Positions 24,397 to 33,164 of a stretch of DNA of 64,000 nt are shown here, piece after piece (the first letter of the stretch is position 1; every line of letters starts with the position of its first letter). Both the position numbers and the translations under genes were made by a program. The notes beneath the pieces are model-generated. The model was not told the origin of the DNA. It made no database searches and saw only the letters and a list, made by a program, of their open reading frames with translations. Source of the DNA: Mesonia mobilis DSM 19841 (GTDB lineage: Bacteria; Bacteroidota; Bacteroidia; Flavobacteriales; Flavobacteriaceae); assembly GCF_000423405.1 (NCBI RefSeq), contig NZ_AUHX01000001.1, positions 62,001-126,000 on the forward strand. Direction: 5' to 3'.

Positions 24397-26802
24397 TTAA
24401 TTCCTAAGCGGTTTCCCCTTCTGTAACATATGCTGAAGGCGTTCTAAGGTTTTTCGTTCTCCGCAAAGGCTTAAGAAAGCTTCACGTTCCAGGTCTAATA
24501 AGTATTGCTCGCTAACGTAAGACGCTTCAGAAAGATCTCCACCGGCCATTACGTAAGCCAATTTGTTGGCGATTTTCTTATCGTGATCACTAATGTATTT
24601 TCCGGCATTCATCTGGTCTGTTCCTACATAAAAAGCACCTAAAGCCTGTTTTCCAAGAACTTTAATATCTTTTCTCATAATTGGTTTCGTGTACCCATTA
24701 TCTGCCATTAACATTGCGTGTTTCTTGGCAATGGCTAATTGATTATCACGATTCACCACTACGATATCTTTACCTTTTTGAAGAATATTGGTATCGTAAG
24801 CTTCGTAAGCAGAAGTAGATACTTTTGCCATCCCGATTGTTAGGAAATTTTCACGTAAACGATTCAGTTCTACATCATCTTTTTGGTAAGTATCAGCTGC
24901 TCTTAAAGTTAATTCTTTAGAACCACCACCGCCGGGAATTACCCCAACTCCAAATTCAACTAGACCAATATAAGTTTCAGCGTGAGCCACCACTTTATCG
25001 GCGTGAAGTGAAAGTTCGCAACCACCACCAAGCGCCATATTATGCGGCGCAGCAACCGTTGGAATAGAGGAGTAGCGCATACGCATCATCGTATCCTGGA
25101 AATATTTGATCGCCATATTCAGCTCGTCGTATTCTTGCTCGACCGCCATCATAAAGATCATCCCGATATTGGCGCCTACAGAGAAGTTTTTTCCGTCGTT
25201 AGAAACTACCAATCCGCGGTATTCTTTTTCAGCAAGATCGATCGCTTTATTGATTCCGTCGAGAACATCCCCGCCAATCGAATTCATCTTACTTCGGAAT
25301 TCCAGATTCAATATTCCATCGCCTAAATCTTCAACAACAACTCCGCTGTTTTGGAATACAGCCTTAGATTCGCGAATATTATCTAAAATGATATAAGAGT
25401 CTTGCCCTGGAACTTTTACGTGTTCTTTCTTCGGAATTTCATAATAATAAGTATTTCCTTCTTTTACTGAATAAAATGAAGTGATACCGGCGTCTACCAT
25501 TTCTGAAACCCAGGCTGCAGGTTCGTAACCTTCAGCTTTCATCATTTCAATTCCTTTTTCCACACCAATCGCATCCCAAACCTGAAACGGGCCGTGCTCC
25601 CATCCAAAACCGGCTTGCATCGCATCGTCAATCTTGTAAAGTTCATCAGTGATTTCAGGAATTCTATTTGACGCATAAGCGAAAAGTGCCGAGAAGTTTT
25701 TGCGATAAAATTTACCGGCTTTTCCTTCATCTTTAATAAGCACCTTATAACGATCGCTAAGTTTATCGATAGTTTTGGTTTGTTCTAAAACTCCGAATTT
25801 CGCGCTTTTGCGATCACGGAATTCCATTTTATCGAGATCTAAAGATTTGATCTCGCTGGAACCGTCTTCCTTTTTTACTTTCTTATAAAACCCTTGTCCG
25901 GTTTTGCTTCCCAGCCATTTATTATCCATCATTGTTTGGATAAAATCTGGAAGTTTAAACAGCTCGTGAGCTTCATCGTCGGGAACGTTTTCGTACAAGC
26001 CGTTAGCAACGTGTACCAAGGTATCTAAACCAACCACATCTACGGTACGGAAGGTAGCCGACTTTTGACGACCAATCACCGGACCGGTAAGTTTATCAAC
26101 TTCTTCAATCGTCATATCCATATCTTTTACCATATGGAACAAACTCATAATACTGAAGATCCCAACGCGGTTTCCGATAAAAGCCGGCGTATCTTTAGCG
26201 ATAACCGATTTTTTACCCAGAAATTTTTTTCCGTAATCATTCAGAAAATTCAAGACTTCATCTGAAGTATCTGGTCCCGGAATAATTTCGAATAAGCGTA
26301 AATATCTTGGGGGATTGAAAAAGTGCGTTCCGCAGAAATGTTTCTGGAAATCTTCACTTCTACCTTCGTTCATAAATTTGATAGGAATTCCGGAAGTATT
26401 CGAAGTAATTAATGTTCCCGGTTTTCTATGTTTTTCGAGTTTTTCAAAAACCTGTTTTTTAATATCGAGTCGTTCTACGACCACTTCGATGATCCAATCT
26501 ACTTCAGAAACTTTAGCAATGTCATCTTCTAAGTTTCCGGTACTTATGCGCTTGGCAAAATCTTTATGGTAAATAGGAGAGGGCTTCGATTTTAAAGAAT
26601 TTTGCAATGAATCGTTAACGATACGATTACGCACTTCTTTATCTTCTAAAGTAAGCCCCCTTTTTTGTTCTTTTTCATTGAGTTCTCGTGGAATGATGTC
26701 GAGCAGTAATACCTCGACGCCAATATTGGCGAAGTGGCAGGCAATACCGCTACCCATAATCCCAGAACCAATGACAGCAACTTTATTGATTGTTCTATTC
26801 AT
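24397..26802 (-). CDS. fadN: 3-hydroxyacyl-CoA dehydrogenase / enoyl-CoA hydratase (FadN type)
   Basis: An 801-residue bifunctional beta-oxidation enzyme. The dehydrogenase comes first, with the NAD-binding motif VAVIGSGIMGSGIACHFANI at the N-terminus and CGTHFFNPPRYLRLFEIIPG, DTPAFIGNRVGIF further on. The hydratase/isomerase domain follows at about 490-700 (FSVGANIG, ALGGGCELSLHADKVV, GLVEFGVGVIPGGGGSKEL). This order is the Bacillus FadN type, the reverse of E. coli FadB. Its start codon overlaps the MarR stop by one base (TAATG), implying coupled translation and control by the upstream regulator. Confidence 0.95.
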   Translation of the reverse strand: MNRTINKVAVIGSGIMGSGIACHFANIGVEVLLLDIIPRELNEKEQKRGLTLEDKEVRNRIVNDSLQNSLKSKPSPIYHKDFAKRISTGNLEDDIAKVSEVDWIIEVVVERLDIKKQVFEKLEKHRKPGTLITSNTSGIPIKFMNEGRSEDFQKHFCGTHFFNPPRYLRLFEIIPGPDTSDEVLNFLNDYGKKFLGKKSVIAKDTPAFIGNRVGIFSIMSLFHMVKDMDMTIEEVDKLTGPVIGRQKSATFRTVDVVGLDTLVHVANGLYENVPDDEAHELFKLPDFIQTMMDNKWLGSKTGQGFYKKVKKEDGSSEIKSLDLDKMEFRDRKSAKFGVLEQTKTIDKLSDRYKVLIKDEGKAGKFYRKNFSALFAYASNRIPEITDELYKIDDAMQAGFGWEHGPFQVWDAIGVEKGIEMMKAEGYEPAAWVSEMVDAGITSFYSVKEGNTYYYEIPKKEHVKVPGQDSYIILDNIRESKAVFQNSGVVVEDLGDGILNLEFRSKMNSIGGDVLDGINKAIDLAEKEYRGLVVSNDGKNFSVGANIGMIFMMAVEQEYDELNMAIKYFQDTMMRMRYSSIPTVAAPHNMALGGGCELSLHADKVVAHAETYIGLVEFGVGVIPGGGGSKELTLRAADTYQKDDVELNRLRENFLTIGMAKVSTSAYEAYDTNILQKGKDIVVVNRDNQLAIAKKHAMLMADNGYTKPIMRKDIKVLGKQALGAFYVGTDQMNAGKYISDHDKKIANKLAYVMAGGDLSEASYVSEQYLLDLEREAFLSLCGERKTLERLQHMLQKGKPLRN

Positions 26803-27254
26803 TACTTTGCTGAGGTTTCAGATTTATAAATTTTTTTGTTATTGATTAGTTCCATAATTGTGTTGGCCACATCTATGAATGTTTTTATATCTTTTTCCGG
26901 TACCGATTCTTTAACGGCTTCATCAAACTTAAGGACAACTCCTTTTGAAAAAGCTCTCATTTCTCGGCCGTATTCTGTAAGTGTTATTAATACACTTCTA
27001 CCATCTTCAGGATTTTTTTTTCGTTCTATTAATCCTTTTTCTTGCATAGATTTTAGTGTTCGGGATAAGCTTGTGGCTTCCATTCCCATTTTAGGACCTA
27101 AAGAGGTTGATGGTGTTCCTTCTTCGGGGTCTATATTTAAAAGGGCAAACCCGGTTGCCATTGTGCTTCCTTGCTTGCCAGCTTCTTCATTATACATTTT
27201 CGCTACAGCGATCCACGTAGCTCGAAGTACATAATCTATCGTCTTTTCTCTCAT
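26802..27254 (-). CDS. MarR-family transcriptional regulator of the fad operon
   Basis: A 150-residue winged-helix regulator: GSTMATGFALLNIDPEEGTP, TSLGPKMGMEATSLSRTLKS (recognition helix region) and the wing GLIERKKNPEDGRSVLITLT, then AFSKGVVLKF in the dimerisation part. Being the first gene of the fad operon, it probably represses beta-oxidation and is released by a fatty acid or acyl-CoA. Its promoter region contains a perfect palindrome TATTATGC-AC-GCATAATA at 27289-27306, the likely operator, which would make it autoregulatory. Confidence 0.93.
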   Translation of the reverse strand: MREKTIDYVLRATWIAVAKMYNEEAGKQGSTMATGFALLNIDPEEGTPSTSLGPKMGMEATSLSRTLKSMQEKGLIERKKNPEDGRSVLITLTEYGREMRAFSKGVVLKFDEAVKESVPEKDIKTFIDVANTIMELINNKKIYKSETSAK

Positions 27255-27271
27255 ATCTTTATTATACCTTT

Positions 27272-27279
27272 CAAATATA
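27272..27279 (-). promoter_or_regulatory. -7 promoter element TATATTTG of the marR-fad operon
   Basis: Exact TAnnTTTG match on the minus strand, 17 nt upstream of the marR start. The position expected for the -33 element falls inside the palindrome 27289-27306, so a bound regulator would cover the promoter. Confidence 0.65.
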
Positions 27280-27288
27280 ATAAAAAAA

Positions 27289-27306
27289 TATTATGCACGC
27301 ATAATA
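27289..27306. promoter_or_regulatory. Probable MarR operator palindrome
   Basis: TATTATGC-AC-GCATAATA: perfect 8-bp arms with a 2-bp centre, the size and symmetry typical of MarR dimer sites. It overlaps the expected -33 region of the promoter. Confidence 0.7.
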
Positions 27307-27348
27307 AAGTTGAAAAATATTTCTTTGAAATTAATCATATTCATAAAA

Positions 27349-27372
27349 AAACTCCTCGATAATGAGGAGTTT
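27349..27372 (-). terminator. Terminator of the acyl-CoA ligase gene
   Basis: Arms AAACTCCTC (27349-27357) and GAGGAGTTT (27364-27372), loop GATAAT; A run at 27345-27351 gives a U tract on the minus-strand RNA. It separates the ligase transcript from the marR promoter region. Confidence 0.88.
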
Positions 27373-27392
27373 AACAATAACTTAATATGATT

Positions 27393-29174
27393 CTAGTGAA
27401 CTTCGTAAATATCGTTGTAAAGATCTTGATATTTTTCTTTGATCACTTTTCGTTTCATTTTCATGGTAGGCGTGAGGTGACCGCTTTCTACCAGCCAAAC
27501 ATCTGGCGTTAGTCTAAATTGCTTGATGCGTTCCCACTTACCAAAGCGTTCGTTATAAAAATCTACCTCTTCTTGAATTCGATCATTTACATCACGATTT
27601 TTAATAATCTCTTCGTTGGTAGAACCTAAATTAATTTTTTTACGTTTTGCCCATTCTTGTATGAATTCAAAATTAGGTTGAATAAGTGCCGCCGGCATTT
27701 TTTGACCTTCACCAATCACCATAATTTGTTCAATAAATCGTGATTGTTTTATAGCGTTTTCTATAATTTGTGGAGCCACGTATTTACCTCCTGAAGTTTT
27801 GAACATTTCTTTTTTACGATCGGTAATTTTTAAGAAACCTTCGCTATCTACTTCACCTATATCTCCGGTGTGGAAATACTTGTCTTCGGTTAAAACTTCT
27901 TTCGTTTTTTCTTCATCTTTATAATATCCGATCATTACTTGTGGACCTTGGATCATTATTTCACCGTCTTCAGCAATTTTAACATTGCTTTCTGGTAAAG
28001 CTTTACCAACGGTTCCTATTTTGAAACCATTATTTCTCATATCGTTTACAGCAATAACCGGAGAAGTTTCTGTTAAACCATAACCTTCCATAACACCAAT
28101 TCCTGCGGCATTAAAAACTCGGGCTAATCTAGGTTGTAAAGCAGCACTTCCTGAAGCGATTACTTTTAATCTACCTCCTAAAGCTTCTTGCCATTTACTA
28201 AAGATAAGTTTGCGAGCAATTTTTAGTTTGAATTCGTACCACCAACCATTTCTTTCATAAGGTTCCCATTCTAATCCTAATTCTACTGCCCAATAGAAAA
28301 GCTTATGTTTAATTCCTGATAAATCGGAGCCTTTTGCAATAATCTTGTCGTAAACTTTTTCTAAAAGACGGGGAACGGCCGACATCACATGTGGGCGAAC
28401 TTCTTTTAAATTATCACTGATTTTATCGATCGATTCAGCAAAATAAATACTTACTCCGGCGTATTGATACATATAGAGCAACATACGCTCGTAAATATGG
28501 CAAACCGGTAGAAAACTAATGGCTACATTACTTCCTTTATCTAAAGGCAAGCGTGTTGCACTGTTAATCGCGTTACTTGTAATATTTTTATGTGATAACA
28601 TCACACCTTTTGGTCTTCCTGTAGTTCCTGAGGTGTAAATAATGGTTGCTAAATCGTCTTCGGAAATTGAGTCTTTGATGCGATCTACTTCACCTTGATT
28701 ACTTTCATCTTCGCCTAATTCTAATAACTCTGACCAGTTTTTGGTGTTCATAATTTGGTCGAAAGAATAAACTTCTTGTAAACTAGGAACTTGGTCTTTA
28801 ATTTTATTCACTTTGGCTAAGACCTCTTCATCTGAAACGAAGCAATATTTAGATTCGCTATGATTAAGCACATAAGCATATTCTTCTTCAGAAATAGTAG
28901 GGTAAATAGGAACATCTTGCGCACCGATTTGTAAGATACCAATATCCATAATATTCCATTCCGTTCTGTTGGAAGTAGAAATAAGCGCGATCTTGTCGTT
29001 AGGATTAACGCCCATTCTTAGTAAAGCCCGACTAATTTTGTTGGCTTTAGCAATATATTCTTCAGTAGAAGTTCCAATCCATTCGCCGTTATATTTGGTA
29101 ACTAAGGCTTGATTTAGGTTGAATTTTTCTAACTGATAATATGGAAAATCGAATAATCTTTTAATTTCAGTCAT
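27393..29174 (-). CDS. Long-chain fatty acid--CoA ligase (AMP-forming)
   Basis: A 593-residue adenylate-forming enzyme that activates fatty acids to acyl-CoA with ATP. Motifs are the P-loop-like TIIYTSGTTGRPKGVMLSHK near 180 and the adenine-binding GVMEGYGLTETSPVIAV near 360. The acyl-adenylate hinge motif is DKYFHTGDIGEVDSEGFLKI then TDRKKEMFKTSGGKYVAP near 440-470. Its length and sequence resemble the eukaryote-like long-chain ligases (FAA/ACSL type) common in this phylum. It is a separate unit with its own terminator, but lies upstream of marR-fadNAE on the same strand, supplying the substrate of that pathway. Confidence 0.93.
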   Translation of the reverse strand: MTEIKRLFDFPYYQLEKFNLNQALVTKYNGEWIGTSTEEYIAKANKISRALLRMGVNPNDKIALISTSNRTEWNIMDIGILQIGAQDVPIYPTISEEEYAYVLNHSESKYCFVSDEEVLAKVNKIKDQVPSLQEVYSFDQIMNTKNWSELLELGEDESNQGEVDRIKDSISEDDLATIIYTSGTTGRPKGVMLSHKNITSNAINSATRLPLDKGSNVAISFLPVCHIYERMLLYMYQYAGVSIYFAESIDKISDNLKEVRPHVMSAVPRLLEKVYDKIIAKGSDLSGIKHKLFYWAVELGLEWEPYERNGWWYEFKLKIARKLIFSKWQEALGGRLKVIASGSAALQPRLARVFNAAGIGVMEGYGLTETSPVIAVNDMRNNGFKIGTVGKALPESNVKIAEDGEIMIQGPQVMIGYYKDEEKTKEVLTEDKYFHTGDIGEVDSEGFLKITDRKKEMFKTSGGKYVAPQIIENAIKQSRFIEQIMVIGEGQKMPAALIQPNFEFIQEWAKRKKINLGSTNEEIIKNRDVNDRIQEEVDFYNERFGKWERIKQFRLTPDVWLVESGHLTPTMKMKRKVIKEKYQDLYNDIYEVH

Positions 29175-29324
29175 AGGAAGATGTCAATTTATATACTGCA
29201 AAATATAAAATAAACTGCTTATTTAATATTAAATATATAAAAAAACATCTTAAAAATTGTCTAATTGCCTAGTGTAGAAGGTAATTAATTTTCAAAAATG
29301 AATTTAAATATTATAAATCATCCA

Positions 29325-29362
29325 TAAAAAAAGCTGAACCTTGGAAAAAAGATTCAGCTTTT
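29325..29362 (-). terminator. Terminator of purL
   Basis: Arms AAAAGCTGAA (29329-29338) and TTCAGCTTTT (29353-29362) around a 14-nt loop, 25 nt beyond the purL stop codon on the minus strand, with A-rich DNA giving the U tract. Confidence 0.85.
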
Positions 29363-29387
29363 AAGAATTATAAAAATGTATTAATTT

Positions 29388-32300
29388 CTATTTCTCAAGC
29401 CATTTTCTAGCATTTACAAAAGCATCTAACCAAGGAGTTACTTGATCATCTTTTCTGTCTTTTGGGTAATAAGCCCAGTTCCAGCTGAATGTCGAACGCT
29501 CTAAGTGCGGCATCATTACTAAATGTCGACCAGAATCGTCGGTAAGCATGGCGGTATTAAAATCTGATCCGTTCGGGTTGGCCGGATACGCATTGTAACC
29601 ATATTTACCTACAATATTATATTTCTCTTCTGCGTATGGAAAACTGAATTTACCTTCACCGTGCGCTGCCCAAATTCCTAATTTACTACCTGCTAAACTT
29701 GAAAGCATTACAGAATTGTTTTCCTGAATTTCTACGGAAGTAAAATTACATTCAAATTTATGCGAATCGTTATGTAGCATTTTCGGCTTTTCTTGATGAT
29801 CAGGATTTATTAAACCTAACTCAACAAATAATTGGCAACCGTTACAAACTCCTAACGATAGCGTATCTTCTCTATCAAAGAAATTTTTTAAAGCGGTATT
29901 TGCTTTTTCATTATAAAGAAAAGCTCCTGCCCAACCTTTTGCACTTCCTAACACATCAGAATTAGAGAAACCACCAACGGCAGCGATAAACTGAATATCT
30001 TCTAAAGTTTCGCGACCGGTAATTAAATCGGTCATATGTACATCTTTTACATCAAAACCTGCTAAATGCATTGCACGAGCCATTTCGCGCTCTGAGTTCG
30101 ACCCTTTTTCGCGAATAATAGCTGCTTTAATTTTAGCTTTTCCGGTATCGATTTTTGGGAGTTTTCCTGTGAAATCTTCCGGGAATTTATAGGAAAGCGG
30201 TTGTTGCTTATAGTTGTTGTAACGCTCGGTTGCTTTGGTTTTTCCGCTTTGCTTTTGGTCTAATAAATAAGAAGTTTTAAACCAAGTATCACGGTATTGT
30301 TCAATATCAAAAATAAAGTTGTCACTATAGTTTACGATCTTTAATTCGGCAGTTTTAGTAACTAAACCAAGTTTAAAGAATTCAACACCATTTTCTTTTA
30401 AAATATTTTCTACGGAATTGTCTTTCGCCTGAAAAACAATACCACTGTTTTCGTTGAATAATACTTTAGCTGAATCTTCTTCATTCAACTTAGAAAGGTC
30501 TAATTCTGCTCCTAAATTGGTATCGGCAAAACACATTTCTAGAAGTGTAGTAATTAATCCGCCGGAAGCCACATCGTGACCGGCAAGAATTAAATCATCT
30601 TTAATAAGTTGCTGAATGGTATTAAATGAAGTCGCAAATTTTTCATCATTCTTAATCGTAGGTACTTCGCTACCGATCCTGTTTAGAATCTGCGCAAAAG
30701 AAGAACCTCCTAATTTAAATTTATCTTGAGAGAAATTGATGTAATAAACCGCGCCTCCTTCTTGCTGAAATACCGGTTCAACAATTTTATTGATATCATT
30801 ACAGTTAGCTCCTGCAGAAACAATTACTGTTCCCGGAGCGATCACTTCTTTATCAGGGTATTTTTGCTTCATCGAAAGCGAATCTTTTCCTGTAGGAACG
30901 TTTACGCCTAAAGCAACTGCAAAGTTCGATAAACCTTCAACAGCATCATATAAACGGGCATCTTCACCTTCATTATTACAAGGCCACATCCAGTTGGCAG
31001 AAAGCGAAACCGATTTTAAACCGTCTTTTAGCGGAGCCCAAACCATATTGGTTAAAGCTTCAGCAACCGAATTTTTAGAACCCGCTACAGGATCTACTAA
31101 AGCAGAAATAGGAGAGTGCCCAATTGAAGTGGCAACTCCTTCTTTACCTTTATAATCGAGCGCCATTACGCCAACATTATTAAGCGATAATTGCAACGGA
31201 CCGGCAGTTTGTTGTTTGGCAACTCGACCAGAAACACAACGGTCTACTTTGTTGGTTAACCAATCTTTACTGGCAACCGCTTCTAGTTGTAAAACTTGCG
31301 CTACGTAATCGTATATTTTAGAATTATCGTAAGCTAGATCGGCATAATTACGATCTACTTTTTTATCATTCATAATGGTTTTTGGTGAACTTCCAAACAT
31401 ATCTGAAAGCGCTAAATCCATTGGTTTTTCTCCAGTAGTTTCGCTTTTAAACGTAAATTGATGATCGCCGGTTACTTTACCTACTTCGTACATTGGTGAA
31501 CGTTCACGCTCTGCAACACGCTTTAAGGTAGCAATTTGCTCTTGGCTAATCACTAATCCCATACGTTCTTGAGATTCGTTACCGATAATTTCTTTAGCAG
31601 AAAGGGTAGGATCGCCTACCGGAAGTTTATCTAAATTAATTTTTCCACCGGTATCTTCAACCAATTCACTTAAACAGTTTAAATGTCCGCCGGCTCCGTG
31701 ATCGTGAATCGAAATAATTGGGTTTTTATCGGCTTCAACCATTCCGCGAATAGCGTTGGCCGCACGTTTTTGCATTTCAGGGTTTGAACGTTGAATCGCG
31801 TTTAATTCGATACCACTGCTAAATTCTCCTGTATCTGCTGAAGAAACCGCGGCGCCACCCATCCCAATTCTATAGTTTTCACCTCCTAAAATAACGATAG
31901 AATCATCGGTTTGCGGAGTAGCTTTTATAGCTTGGTCTTTTTTACCGTAACCAATACCACCGGCTAACATAATTACTTTATCGTAACCTAAATCGCGGTT
32001 ATCTTCAGAATGTTCAAAAGTTAATACCGAACCAGAAATTAGCGGTTGCCCAAATTTATTCCCAAAATCTGAAGCTCCGTTTGAAGCTTTGATCAAAATA
32101 TCCATAGGGGTTTGGTATAACCATTTGCGCTCCTGCATTGCTTTTTCCCAAGGTCTTTCTTCTAAACGGCTATAAGAAGTCATATAAACCGCAGTTCCTG
32201 CCAACGGTAAAGAACCTTGCCCACCTGCTAAACGGTCTCTAATTTCACCACCACTACCGGTTGCTGCTCCGTTAAATGGTTCAACAGTAGTCGGGAAGTT

Positions 32301-33047
32301 GTGCGTTTCTGCTTTTAAAGAAATAACCGAATCAAATTCTGTATTCTGATAAAAATCTGGTTTATCGGCAGATTTTGGAGCAAATTGCTCGACTTTTGGT
32401 CCGTTGATAAACGCAACATTATCTTTATAAGCCGAAACGATATCGTTCGGGTTTTCTTCGGAAGTTTTTTTAATGAGTTTAAAAAGTGAACTTGGTTTTT
32501 CTTCGCCATCGATCACAAAGGTTCCATTAAAAATTTTGTGGCGACAGTGCTCAGAATTTACTTGTGAGAAACCAAATACTTCAGAATCGGTTAACTTTCT
32601 GCCCAATTTTTCAGAAAGTTGTTCTAAATAATTCACTTCTTCTTTATTTAAAGCTAAACCTTCTTGTTGGTTGTAAGCTTCAATATCTTCAATTTCAATA
32701 ACTTTTTCAGGCTGAAGATGAATATCGTAAATATCTTGATGAAGCTCCGGATATTTTTGCGATAACATCGGGTCAAAATCTGTAAAATCTTCAGCAACAT
32801 TATAAAATTCTTCAATTCGAATAATACCGTCGATGCCCATATTTTGGGTAATCTCTACCGCATTGGTACTCCAAGGAGTGACCATTGCTGCACGCGGACC
32901 TACAAAATCTCCTTCTACAGTTTCTTGATCGATTTGAGAAGTGTTGCCAAAAAGCCAGTTGAGTTTTTGTATGTCTTCTGAAGTTAAGTTTTGTTGAACT
33001 TGTACCGCATAAACGGTAGCTGTTGGGTTCCCGAAGAAAAGAATCAT
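29388..33047 (-). CDS. purL: Phosphoribosylformylglycinamidine synthase, single-chain large form
   Basis: The 1219-residue enzyme of step four of purine synthesis, converting FGAR to FGAM with glutamine and ATP. It has the one-chain architecture of proteobacteria and eukaryotes: N-terminal PurS-like domain, linker with FSQVNSEHCRHKIFNG, two AIRS-like ATP-binding halves (ETHNFPTTVEPFNGAATGSG; DHGAGGHLNCLSELVE) and a C-terminal class I glutaminase domain. The glutaminase has AVGGFSNSDVLGSAKGWAGA, catalytic Cys in LGVCNGCQLFVELGL, and HGEGKF near the end. It is transcribed alone with a -7 element at 33080-33087 and a terminator downstream. Nothing unusual. Confidence 0.97.
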   Translation of the reverse strand: MILFFGNPTATVYAVQVQQNLTSEDIQKLNWLFGNTSQIDQETVEGDFVGPRAAMVTPWSTNAVEITQNMGIDGIIRIEEFYNVAEDFTDFDPMLSQKYPELHQDIYDIHLQPEKVIEIEDIEAYNQQEGLALNKEEVNYLEQLSEKLGRKLTDSEVFGFSQVNSEHCRHKIFNGTFVIDGEEKPSSLFKLIKKTSEENPNDIVSAYKDNVAFINGPKVEQFAPKSADKPDFYQNTEFDSVISLKAETHNFPTTVEPFNGAATGSGGEIRDRLAGGQGSLPLAGTAVYMTSYSRLEERPWEKAMQERKWLYQTPMDILIKASNGASDFGNKFGQPLISGSVLTFEHSEDNRDLGYDKVIMLAGGIGYGKKDQAIKATPQTDDSIVILGGENYRIGMGGAAVSSADTGEFSSGIELNAIQRSNPEMQKRAANAIRGMVEADKNPIISIHDHGAGGHLNCLSELVEDTGGKINLDKLPVGDPTLSAKEIIGNESQERMGLVISQEQIATLKRVAERERSPMYEVGKVTGDHQFTFKSETTGEKPMDLALSDMFGSSPKTIMNDKKVDRNYADLAYDNSKIYDYVAQVLQLEAVASKDWLTNKVDRCVSGRVAKQQTAGPLQLSLNNVGVMALDYKGKEGVATSIGHSPISALVDPVAGSKNSVAEALTNMVWAPLKDGLKSVSLSANWMWPCNNEGEDARLYDAVEGLSNFAVALGVNVPTGKDSLSMKQKYPDKEVIAPGTVIVSAGANCNDINKIVEPVFQQEGGAVYYINFSQDKFKLGGSSFAQILNRIGSEVPTIKNDEKFATSFNTIQQLIKDDLILAGHDVASGGLITTLLEMCFADTNLGAELDLSKLNEEDSAKVLFNENSGIVFQAKDNSVENILKENGVEFFKLGLVTKTAELKIVNYSDNFIFDIEQYRDTWFKTSYLLDQKQSGKTKATERYNNYKQQPLSYKFPEDFTGKLPKIDTGKAKIKAAIIREKGSNSEREMARAMHLAGFDVKDVHMTDLITGRETLEDIQFIAAVGGFSNSDVLGSAKGWAGAFLYNEKANTALKNFFDREDTLSLGVCNGCQLFVELGLINPDHQEKPKMLHNDSHKFECNFTSVEIQENNSVMLSSLAGSKLGIWAAHGEGKFSFPYAEEKYNIVGKYGYNAYPANPNGSDFNTAMLTDDSGRHLVMMPHLERSTFSWNWAYYPKDRKDDQVTPWLDAFVNARKWLEK

Positions 33048-33079
33048 AATTGGGTTATTTGCGTTGTGTTTTAAAAACG

Positions 33080-33087
33080 CAAATTTA
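33080..33087 (-). promoter_or_regulatory. -7 promoter element TAAATTTG of purL
   Basis: Exact TAnnTTTG match on the minus strand, 32 nt upstream of the start codon. No TTG at the usual -33 spacing. Confidence 0.45.
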
Positions 33088-33114
33088 ACTTTTTATGATG
33101 AATTTAAGATATAA

Positions 33115-33142
33115 AAAAAGCGACAAAATTTTGTCGCTTTTT
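33115..33142 (-). terminator. Terminator of the secreted endonuclease gene
   Basis: Perfect 14-bp palindrome AAAAAGCGACAAAA / TTTTGTCGCTTTTT located 22 nt downstream of the endonuclease stop codon. Confidence 0.92.
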
Positions 33143-33164
33143 CACTAGTTATCGTTAATAACTT

